Below are positions 36,182 through 43,155 of a stretch of DNA of 64,000 nucleotides, in pieces; positions within the stretch are counted from its first letter, which is position 1, and the number at the start of each line of letters is the position of its first letter. The notes under the pieces were generated by a model. It worked only from the letters and a program-made list of their open reading frames with translations, did not search any database and was not told where the DNA came from. Source of the stretch: Arthrobacter sp. CJ23 (GTDB taxonomy: Bacteria > Actinomycetota > Actinomycetes > Actinomycetales > Micrococcaceae); the NCBI RefSeq assembly GCF_024741795.1, contig NZ_CP102950.1, positions 2,728,001-2,792,000 of the forward strand, given 5' to 3'. A program made the position numbers and the translations under genes.

Positions 36182-36757
36182 ATGACCAACCCGAAGAAGA
36201 CGACAGTCAAGGAGGCGCGCAAGACCTCAAGCACCAAGAACCGCTCAACAATGCTCTCCGCGACAACCGACCTTGCATGGACGACACTAGATGAAGGACG
36301 GCCGCGTCGTTGGTGGTGGTACGCCAGCATTTGCGTCGTCGGCCTATACGCGGCGGGCTTGTCTGCGCTGCTGGGCAACTGGACCTTCACGGCAGTCATC
36401 ATCGTCGCAATCGTGGGCATCTTTACGATTGACCGACGGTACTCAGAGCCCTTCACCTACCGGCTGACAAAGGATGGCGTCAGTGAAGGCACTGTGACCT
36501 ACGCTTTGGCCAGCTATCGGGCGTTTACACTCAGCGAGGAATACGGCAGGGACGGTGTCTCAGCGGGACCTGTCATCTTCCTCTTACCCGCAAAACGGTT
36601 CCGGCCTGCGCTTGAGTTGGGACTAACCGGCGACGAGCAGACGAACCTGGAAATTGTCGAAAGCCTCAGCACGCTGCTGCCTCTCGATGAGGATGAATCC
36701 TTTGGAGGAGCCATGAGAATCCTGAGCCGCATGGCCAAATGGCTCAGGATCTCGTAG
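36182..36757 (+). CDS. Membrane protein, conjugation-locus type
   Basis: 191 residues. A positively charged N terminus, two close membrane helices (about 45-85; WWWYASICVVGLYAAGLSALLG then FTAVIIVAIVGIFTID), and a soluble C-terminal domain with ALASYRAFTLSEEYG and LLPAKRFRPALEL. The two-helix-then-domain layout is similar to PrgI-type small membrane proteins of conjugative loci, but no firm family match can be given. It follows the VirB6-like gene by 70 bp on the same strand and is probably its operon partner. Confidence 0.6.
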   Translation: MTNPKKTTVKEARKTSSTKNRSTMLSATTDLAWTTLDEGRPRRWWWYASICVVGLYAAGLSALLGNWTFTAVIIVAIVGIFTIDRRYSEPFTYRLTKDGVSEGTVTYALASYRAFTLSEEYGRDGVSAGPVIFLLPAKRFRPALELGLTGDEQTNLEIVESLSTLLPLDEDESFGGAMRILSRMAKWLRIS

Positions 36758-36866
36758 TCCCACAATGAGCTCGGCAACTTTTCGTTGCATCACATGACCG
36801 AACCACCCCGCCTGTAGGGTGTCTAGCATTTGGCCTGGCGGGGTCGGCGCTTCTGAAGGGTCGATG

Positions 36867-37697
36867 CTAGACGCAGATAGGTAGTCCGAGGTCCACGTTC
36901 CTGCCATCTGTTGTGTAGCTCGCGACTGCGCAGAACTGATCCGTCACGGTCTTTTGAACGATCATTGTTGTCAGGATCGTCTGAACATCTTTTGCATCCG
37001 CCTGCTGTGTTAGGGGGCCGCTCGGCTCGTTCTTGTCGTAAATGCGAATTGCGATTGTGTTTCCATACGCCTTGCCGTCGTACCGAGTGACGCGGGCCCA
37101 GAGCGAATTGCAACGATTCGACATAAGGATCTGCAGCTGAGCCTTCTCGGCGCGCTCCTCGCTCGCGATGATTTTTCCGTCATTGACGCATTTTGAATCA
37201 AAGATGTTGTCCCCGGTCTTGCCTGCGGGAAGGGCCTGACTTGTTTCAGTCGGACTGGGCGCGCTGGCCTGAGGCGTTTGCGCCTGATTAGAAACCAGAA
37301 TGCCAGTTGTTACGGATGCTATGGCCCCAACAACCAAAGAGGCAACAAGGGCCAGAATTGCCGCTTTCCGTACCGAAATAACTCGACCTCCGGAGCCCTT
37401 GTTCACCGTAGAGGAAGTTCTTGTGGGTTCGTCAACGGGGTTCAGAGAACGACGAATCCTTTCGCGGCGTTCGCACCACGGAGCAGGATCTTCACCGAAT
37501 GCAGTAACGAGCCCGCTGACGGTGGGCTCGGTTGGAAGCCGATCGCCCTTTAGCGCGTCTGACAACACCGTCTTCGAGATGCCCGTAGTCCGGTGCAGAG
37601 CCTGAAAGGTTGGCGAGCCAGATGCTTGCCTCAGCCGCCTCAAATCAGCAGCAAATGACTCAATTTTGTCTATCTCTGGCTTAGTTTCGTCGGTCAC
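36867..37697 (-). CDS. Membrane-anchored HTH protein with DUF2690-like domain
   Basis: 276 residues from GTG at 37697. N-terminal XRE-like helix-turn-helix (FQALHRTTGISKTVLSDALKGDRLP), a transmembrane helix around 115-140 (AAILALVASLVVGAIASV), then an extracytoplasmic domain with DSKCVNDGKIIASEERAE and LMSNRCNSLWARVTRYDG, as in DUF2690 proteins. This arrangement suggests a transmembrane sensor that couples an outer signal to DNA binding. GTG is chosen because TGAGGAC lies about 6 bp upstream; an ATG 16 codons further up is an alternative. Divergent from the chaperone module. Confidence 0.7.
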   Translation of the reverse strand: MTDETKPEIDKIESFAADLRRLRQASGSPTFQALHRTTGISKTVLSDALKGDRLPTEPTVSGLVTAFGEDPAPWCERRERIRRSLNPVDEPTRTSSTVNKGSGGRVISVRKAAILALVASLVVGAIASVTTGILVSNQAQTPQASAPSPTETSQALPAGKTGDNIFDSKCVNDGKIIASEERAEKAQLQILMSNRCNSLWARVTRYDGKAYGNTIAIRIYDKNEPSGPLTQQADAKDVQTILTTMIVQKTVTDQFCAVASYTTDGRNVDLGLPICV

Positions 37698-37814
37698 TGG
37701 GTCCTCACTGTGTCGGTGCGTGGCTGCATGCAACATGGCGATCATAAGTCAAGTCAAGGAGCGGAACGGAAGTTCAGGCCCTATATGACGCAGGGGGAAT
37801 GTTCGTCCGGAGAT

Positions 37815-37846
37815 TCCGGCCGGGTATGTTTTGGGTCCGGCCGGAC
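37815..37846. promoter_or_regulatory. Paired palindromes, candidate operator
   Basis: TCCGGCCGGG (37815-37824, near-palindrome) and GTCCGGCCGGAC (37835-37846, perfect 12-bp palindrome) share the core TCCGGCCGG and their centres are 21 bp apart, two helical turns. They lie between the divergent membrane HTH gene and the chaperone-cluster genes. Confidence 0.45.
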
Positions 37847-37932
37847 AGCGACCGTGATCTCATGAATTCGAAATTGGTTCAAGTGGTTCGACCCATCAGC
37901 GGGAGAGTCGGAATTCGAAGGAGTGACGGGAC

Positions 37933-38082
37933 ATGGCAAATGCGGAGGATTACGAAAAGGCCGTCGAGAAGGCGGAGGCATTCGGGCTCAAATCGCTGAC
38001 GAAGGAACAGAAGGAGCTTGTGATCAAGGCGGCAAAGCAAGCTGGTCCGCTTGGTCGACGGGCGATGGCTGTTTTCGATTAG
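37933..38082 (+). CDS. Small charged protein at head of chaperone cluster (49 residues)
   Basis: MANAEDYEKAVEKAEAFG, then a Lys-rich helical region and GPLGRRAMAVFD. AAGGAG lies at 37917-37922, about 10 bp before the ATG. No family recognised. The adjacent -1 frame continues with a hydrophobic segment (38062-38249), so the protein could be longer if frameshifted. First gene downstream of the paired palindromes. Confidence 0.5.
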   Translation: MANAEDYEKAVEKAEAFGLKSLTKEQKELVIKAAKQAGPLGRRAMAVFD

Positions 38083-38388
38083 TAATTCCAATAGCAGCGA
38101 TCCTGGAACCGGGCGCGGCGGGCACTTTGATTCAAGGGATATACGCGAAGCTATTCGAATATCTTTGTGATCTCGTCGCAGCAACAGCAAGCCTGTGCCT
38201 CATTGAGGCAGGGAACGAGCCAGTGCGACTTGCGCCAGGTGTGCGGTGAAACGGCCGAATTTGACCCATGCGGACTCGCCCAGATCGTCCAAAAAGAAGT
38301 GCCCAGCGGATTGGGCAATGCATGTAGTACGGGGGGAACATGGAATTCAATTGGGCCTTCGGGTCGAAGCGCGAGTTGGCGGCGCGAC
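38083..38388. other. Interval between small gene and regulator gene; possible frameshifted hydrophobic segment
   Basis: No frame with its own start and ribosome-binding site is convincing. In the -1 frame relative to the preceding small gene, LVIPIAAILEPGAAGTLIQG and LFEYLCDLVAATASLCLI resemble membrane helices and end at 38249. It may be the second half of the small gene; otherwise it is noncoding. Confidence 0.35.
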
Positions 38389-39417
38389 ATGGATACTGAG
38401 CGCAGTATCCGCAGCGTCGTTGATAGTGCTCAGATGTCTGACTTGGAAGCATCTGACCGGGATTGCTTTCCCCACATTGATGCCGGGGATATCGGCTATC
38501 GACCCAGCAGGCGAGCGCTGTCGGGTCAGGAACTGCTGACCGAAGCGCAAGTCTTTGCATACTTGGTCGACCTTGTACGCAGTGGGCTGCCGGTTTCGAT
38601 GGTTCGGGAAGCCGTCGAGACGTTGAGGATGGAGTTCAACGGAGGAACAGGCAAACCGGCGATGGTGGCCTGGCTCGAGGGCATAGAGCCCATGATCTTC
38701 CGTGGTGCGGCAACGCAAACCGGAGTTCTTGTTGTCTCGGACAACCCGATTGTCGGAGCCGGCCTCAAACATGTCCTCAGTAAGTCTGATGTGCTGTGCT
38801 GGTCCAGCGGCGTCGATGATGTGGATCGTTCAACCGTCGGTGTCTGGGACTACGTGCTGGTCTGGATCCAGAGTGCGCGCGAGATTGATGCCTTTGGCGC
38901 GATTCCACTGATCCGCGAGCTTGGGGTCGACGCAACGTCACAGGTTCCTGTCGTTGCGATTCACGAAGGGACAATCAGCCCATTTGTCCGTCTCAGGCTG
39001 GCCGAGGCAGGGGCGCGGTACGTCCTTCCACTCGCCTGGCTGTCTGCCAACTCGGGTGAGCTTTCCTCGCTCCTCATTACGGCGGGGTTGCCGGAGGAGT
39101 ATCACCTCGAAACGCCGTTCGCCTTGCGCCAGAAATTGGGCCTGAAGCTCGATGGAGACTTGGCGGTGTTACTGGAGGCTGCTTGCAGGGTGCCGGCGAA
39201 TGCATGGGCGGTGGGCGCGGACTTGGATCGTATTGCATTATCTCGATCTGAAATTGGCCGCCTTCGCCGCATTGCCTTGGAATGCGCCGGTATTCCCGCC
39301 CCGGAATTCGTGCGTTATGCCAGCTCGATTCGCCGACCGCCGACTACCCCGGAATGGCCTCGTGTCAGGGAAGTTGTGAGGGAAGCCTGGGGATTGTCTA
39401 GCATGAATTTGCACTAG
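38389..39417 (+). CDS. Receiver-like regulator of the chaperone cluster
   Basis: 342 residues from ATG at 38389 (MDTERS). The N-terminal part is helical; the middle domain, about 105-225, has a receiver-like pattern: TGVLVVSDNPIVGAGLKHVL, DYVLVWI at the position of the acceptor strand, then PVVAIHEGTISPFVRLRLAEAGARYVLPL. The acceptor Asp is not obvious, so it may be a pseudo-receiver. The C terminus (IALSRSEIGRLRRIALECAG) is basic and could bind DNA. It probably regulates the following operon; this is inferred. Confidence 0.55.
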   Translation: MDTERSIRSVVDSAQMSDLEASDRDCFPHIDAGDIGYRPSRRALSGQELLTEAQVFAYLVDLVRSGLPVSMVREAVETLRMEFNGGTGKPAMVAWLEGIEPMIFRGAATQTGVLVVSDNPIVGAGLKHVLSKSDVLCWSSGVDDVDRSTVGVWDYVLVWIQSAREIDAFGAIPLIRELGVDATSQVPVVAIHEGTISPFVRLRLAEAGARYVLPLAWLSANSGELSSLLITAGLPEEYHLETPFALRQKLGLKLDGDLAVLLEAACRVPANAWAVGADLDRIALSRSEIGRLRRIALECAGIPAPEFVRYASSIRRPPTTPEWPRVREVVREAWGLSSMNLH

Positions 39418-39532
39418 CAGAGTGCGCCATGCAGCGCAAGGGCCGTGTGCTGTCACCACGAGCTTCGTACGGTCTGTATCAGTCAGATTCTTCCCAAGGC
39501 GGGAACTGACACCAAGAGAAAGTGGGGACCCG

Positions 39533-39916
39533 ATGGATGCAGCAAGTGGAGTGATTCTGACCCTTGTGGGCTTGATCATTGTCGTCTGGAGCCTGGGGCT
39601 TTGGCTGACGAGCGTGGCCAAGACGCAGCTCGAGACACAGGTGACGCTCAGCCCGGCGCGCACGGTCGACATCATCGAACAGTGCTTTTCTGGCTTGCTA
39701 TGGAAAGACGCTCCCGGCCCGGGCGCAATCAACAAGCGGCGCCGCAGCTTGTCCGACAAGACGGCGGTCATCTCGATCGAGATCGCGCCTCTTCCCAACG
39801 GTGGTTCACACGTGGCCGTCTGGATGTCCGCCTGGCAGTCAAAATATGGCATCGCCAACGACAGTGGCGTAATCGGCATGAAGAAGAAGATCATTCGTCG
39901 CCTGGAAGCTGCATAG
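39533..39916 (+). CDS. Single-pass membrane protein of chaperone cluster
   Basis: 127 residues. N-terminal transmembrane helix (SGVILTLVGLIIVVWSLGLWL) then a soluble domain with RTVDIIEQCFSGLLW and VISIEIAPLPNGGSHVAVWMS, in which alternating strands suggest a small beta-rich domain. Nine bases separate it from the Hsp70-like gene. Role in the membrane complex of the module is assumed from position. Confidence 0.6.
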   Translation: MDAASGVILTLVGLIIVVWSLGLWLTSVAKTQLETQVTLSPARTVDIIEQCFSGLLWKDAPGPGAINKRRRSLSDKTAVISIEIAPLPNGGSHVAVWMSAWQSKYGIANDSGVIGMKKKIIRRLEAA

Positions 39917-39925
39917 AGACCTGAC

Positions 39926-41458
39926 ATGGGACGCGCTATCGGTATTGACTTAGGAACGACCTACTCGGCGGTCGCCGTATTGCGTCCGTCCGGGGAACCA
40001 GAGATCCTGCCAAACCGAGACGGTGAGGAAATCACCCCTTCAGTTGTCCTCTTCCAGAACTTCGACGGACGAGACGAGCCATTGGTAGGCACCATGGCAA
40101 AACACTCGGCGCCAAGCGCCCCTGATGACGTAGTTCAGTTCGTCAAGCGCAACATGGGGGATGCCGCCTGGCGCTTCGACTCGTCCGGGGGCCAGACATA
40201 CACCGCCGAAGAGGTCTCTGCGATCATTCTCAAGCGGCTGAAGGAAGATGCGGAACTCGCCCTCGGAGAGCCAGTCACCGACGCGGTGATCACCGTACCG
40301 GCGTACTTCGACGATGCCCGACGGGTGGCGACCAAGCAGGCCGGAAAGATTGCAGGGCTTAATGTCCTGCGCGTGCTCAATGAGCCAACTGCTGCCGCCC
40401 TGTCATTCGGCCTGGATGCCTCGGAAGAAGGCGTGGTCCTCGTTTTCGATCTGGGCGGTGGAACCTTTGACGTCACACTGATGAGGATCACGAACGGCGA
40501 ATTCGACGTAATTGGCACCGATGGAGACCGCAATCTTGGCGGCTTTGACTTTGATAACAGGTTCATGGAGTACCTGGCACAGCAAGTACGGGAGCAAGGC
40601 GGTCCAGACCTTATGGACGACCATGTGCAGCTGGCTGCTCTACGGGAAAAGGCAGAGATCGCGAAACGAAGCCTTACTACGGTTGCGACGACCAACGTGC
40701 ACATATCCGTGGACGGGCGACCGTTCCGCGTCCAAGCTGCACGCAAGGAATTCGAACGGATTACGGCGGACCTGCTTCGTCGTACCGAGGACCTGGCGGA
40801 TCTTGTGCTCGAGGAGGCTGGTGTCACCTGGAGCCAGCTGGACCACGTCCTGTTGGTAGGCGGTTCGACACGCATGCCGATGGTCCGTGAGTTGGTGGAA
40901 CGCCGAGCCGGCCGTCCCGCAAATCGCAGGATTCATCCTGATCAGGCGGTGGCACTCGGGGCAGCTGTACAAGCGGCTATTGAGGAATCTGCGTCCACAG
41001 GTAGTCAGATTGAGGTATTCGAGGGAAAGCCACTGGTTGTTTCTGACGTGACCTCGCAGGCCCTAGGCGTGGTCACTGTCGAAGACGATCGCGTAACCAA
41101 GATCAATACGACCGTGATCCCCCGCAACAGCAAGATTCCTGCCAAACACAGCCAGGACCTTCAAACGGTGCGGGACCAGCAGACAGCCCTGCACGTGGAG
41201 GTGACTCAGGGTGATGATCCTAACCCGGATTTCGTCGTGGTCGTTGGCGAAAAGACGCTGCCAATTCCTGCCTACCCTGCAGGTGCTCCGATTCGGGTCA
41301 CCTACGCCTACGACATCGATCAAGTGGTGTTTGTTGAGGTTCTTGACCTGACCAGCGGGAAGTCTCTTGGAACTTTCGAAGTGGACCGTGCCGCCAACAT
41401 GAACGATCGACAGCTCGAAGCAGCGGCAGCGCGAGTCGCAGTCCTACCTGTTCAGTAA
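39926..41458 (+). CDS. Hsp70-like chaperone ATPase lacking the helical lid
   Basis: 510 residues. The full ATPase domain is present: phosphate-1 GIDLGTTYSAVA at 6-17, phosphate-2 VFDLGGGTFDVTLM at about 173-186, adenosine motif VLLVGGSTRMPM at about 307-320, and the interdomain-like region KPLVVSDVTSQALGV. The beta-sandwich substrate domain follows (about 375-485) but the C-terminal alpha-helical lid and EEVD-type tail are absent; DnaK is normally about 610-640 residues. It is followed by J, GrpE-like and FtsK-like genes, so it acts with dedicated partners rather than as general DnaK. Confidence 0.88.
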   Translation: MGRAIGIDLGTTYSAVAVLRPSGEPEILPNRDGEEITPSVVLFQNFDGRDEPLVGTMAKHSAPSAPDDVVQFVKRNMGDAAWRFDSSGGQTYTAEEVSAIILKRLKEDAELALGEPVTDAVITVPAYFDDARRVATKQAGKIAGLNVLRVLNEPTAAALSFGLDASEEGVVLVFDLGGGTFDVTLMRITNGEFDVIGTDGDRNLGGFDFDNRFMEYLAQQVREQGGPDLMDDHVQLAALREKAEIAKRSLTTVATTNVHISVDGRPFRVQAARKEFERITADLLRRTEDLADLVLEEAGVTWSQLDHVLLVGGSTRMPMVRELVERRAGRPANRRIHPDQAVALGAAVQAAIEESASTGSQIEVFEGKPLVVSDVTSQALGVVTVEDDRVTKINTTVIPRNSKIPAKHSQDLQTVRDQQTALHVEVTQGDDPNPDFVVVVGEKTLPIPAYPAGAPIRVTYAYDIDQVVFVEVLDLTSGKSLGTFEVDRAANMNDRQLEAAAARVAVLPVQ

Positions 41459-41490
41459 CAAAAAAGACAAATAGAAAGGCACTGACTTCA

Positions 41491-42639
41491 ATGACCTTCG
41501 TTGATTACTACCAAGTGCTTGAGCTCGAACGATCGGCTGATTCTGAGGCTATTCGCCGTGCGGTACAGAAGCAGCGCACCGAATGGCGGCGCAAGGCAAA
41601 CCATCCCAAGGCCGAAACCAGGGCAATCGCTGAGCAGTACACCCAGCATGTGTCTGATGCGGAGCGCATCTTGCTGGATCCCGAGCAGCGAGAAGGATAT
41701 AACCGTCAGCTTGTAGCCCATGTGAATCAGCCTCCAGTGGCTCAGGATTCTCCAAATGGCGGACGGGACTGGTTGAAGGTCGCTCGTGAACACCTGGCTT
41801 CAGGAAGCGCCTCGCAGGCCAACTACGCCGCTCGTGAGGCAACGAGTGCCACCCCAGACAACGCTGAAGCTTGGTATCTGCGGGGAGTCACGTCGGGGGT
41901 CCTCGATAACGTCGCCGATGCCGAGTTCGAACTTGGAGAGGCAATTCGTTTGAACTCGAACGAGGCGTCTTACCACTGTGAGCTCGGCGACCTGTACATG
42001 GCGTCCGGGATCCCTGAACGTGCGCAGACCGCGTACCAAAGGGCAAGTGACCTTGACCCTTCCAACTTGTTTTTCAATGTGGGTGTCGGGTCAGCTCTCG
42101 TAGCCCAGGAGAAGGCTGCAGAGGCAATCCCCCTTCTCAGGAAGGCTACTGAGTCGGACCCTGACAATGACTTGTTCAAGTTCCACTACGCGATTGCCCT
42201 CCTTGATTCCACCACTGATCAGTGGTCAAGCTACGCAGATGGAAGCAGCTCGATCCTGAACGAGGCGCAGCTTGACCTGACAAGGAAGAACCTCCAGATG
42301 GTAGAGGGACTCAGGGTAAAGGACCCGGAACTGAAAGCGCATATCGACGAAGTCTCCCTTGTCTGCGCAAAGGCAGAACGCAAGAGTTGGTACGGCTCAA
42401 ACAACGCCCTGATTTACGCGGCCGTCTTTGGAGCTTCGTTCTTCGGCATGTTCGGTGCCTTCTCTATGGCAGGCGCCACTCGTGGGGGCTCGGTGATGTG
42501 GGGCCTATTGTTCTTGGTGATCGCGGGACTTTTGCCGGTCCTTTTTGTGAAGAGACACTTCATGCCGGGCTGGAAATGGGAAGCGAAACGTTCGCCAGAG
42601 TTTGTTCGCCGCAGTGGTCTTCAGCCGAGTGGGGCTTGA
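41491..42639 (+). CDS. Membrane-anchored J-domain/TPR protein with altered HPD motif
   Basis: 382 residues. Residues 1-70 form a J-like domain (MTFVDYYQVLELERSAD ... DAERILLDPEQREGYN), but the essential HPD tripeptide reads H38-P39-K40. About 90-290 hold TPR-type helical repeats (AEAWYLRGVTSGVL, ASYHCELGDLYMASGI, ERAQTAYQRASDLDPSN). Two C-terminal membrane helices follow (ALIYAAVFGASFFGMFGAF and VMWGLLFLVIAGLLPVL) and a short cytosolic tail. The Lys in HPK would be expected to weaken classical stimulation of Hsp70, so it may use another contact. It probably docks the chaperone at the membrane. Confidence 0.82.
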   Translation: MTFVDYYQVLELERSADSEAIRRAVQKQRTEWRRKANHPKAETRAIAEQYTQHVSDAERILLDPEQREGYNRQLVAHVNQPPVAQDSPNGGRDWLKVAREHLASGSASQANYAAREATSATPDNAEAWYLRGVTSGVLDNVADAEFELGEAIRLNSNEASYHCELGDLYMASGIPERAQTAYQRASDLDPSNLFFNVGVGSALVAQEKAAEAIPLLRKATESDPDNDLFKFHYAIALLDSTTDQWSSYADGSSSILNEAQLDLTRKNLQMVEGLRVKDPELKAHIDEVSLVCAKAERKSWYGSNNALIYAAVFGASFFGMFGAFSMAGATRGGSVMWGLLFLVIAGLLPVLFVKRHFMPGWKWEAKRSPEFVRRSGLQPSGA

Positions 42640-42642
42640 GCT

Positions 42643-43155
42643 GTGACGGATGGCGATGAAACAAACGAGCCTGGGGCTGTCCTTGCCGATCTCTGTAACG
42701 AGGTGGCGGGCTTAAGCGACTTGTTTCGCCGGCGGCTGATGGAGGACCGGGCCAGGAACTCACTCTACGAAACGGTCCAGGAGCAGGTCAGGGCGTCCCA
42801 GGAAATGCTGCAGCGGCGTGAGCTGGCGGATGTATGCAAGGAAGCGCTCTTAGCTATTGACCGGCTTCGTTCCGATCCTCCCACGCCGGATCTCGTTGCC
42901 TCGGTGGTCGATGAGCTACTAGAAGTTTTTGGTCGCCGGGGTCTGGAACAAGTCGATGACGGGGGTTCATTTGATCCTCGCTTTCACGAGGTTGTCGGGA
43001 CTATTGAGCCGAGTGAGATATTCCCGGCGGGAACCATCTGCGCGGTACATCGTGCCGGTTACGTTCTCGAAGGGCGCCTATTGCGCGCCTCACGGGTGAC
43101 CATAGCCAGAGGTCCTCAGCGCCCCCAGAATGAGCTGATAAATGCCGGACATTGA
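42643..43155 (+). CDS. GrpE-like nucleotide exchange factor
   Basis: 170 residues from GTG at 42643. The N-terminal half is a long charged helix, and the C-terminal part has GrpE-like features: FDPRFHEVVGTIEP, EIFPAGTICAVHRAGYVLEGRLLRASRVTIA, which correspond to the beta-domain region of GrpE. Predicted role is to release ADP from the cluster Hsp70. It overlaps the following FtsK-like gene by 14 bp, a sign of translational coupling. Diverged from housekeeping GrpE. Confidence 0.75.
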   Translation: MTDGDETNEPGAVLADLCNEVAGLSDLFRRRLMEDRARNSLYETVQEQVRASQEMLQRRELADVCKEALLAIDRLRSDPPTPDLVASVVDELLEVFGRRGLEQVDDGGSFDPRFHEVVGTIEPSEIFPAGTICAVHRAGYVLEGRLLRASRVTIARGPQRPQNELINAGH

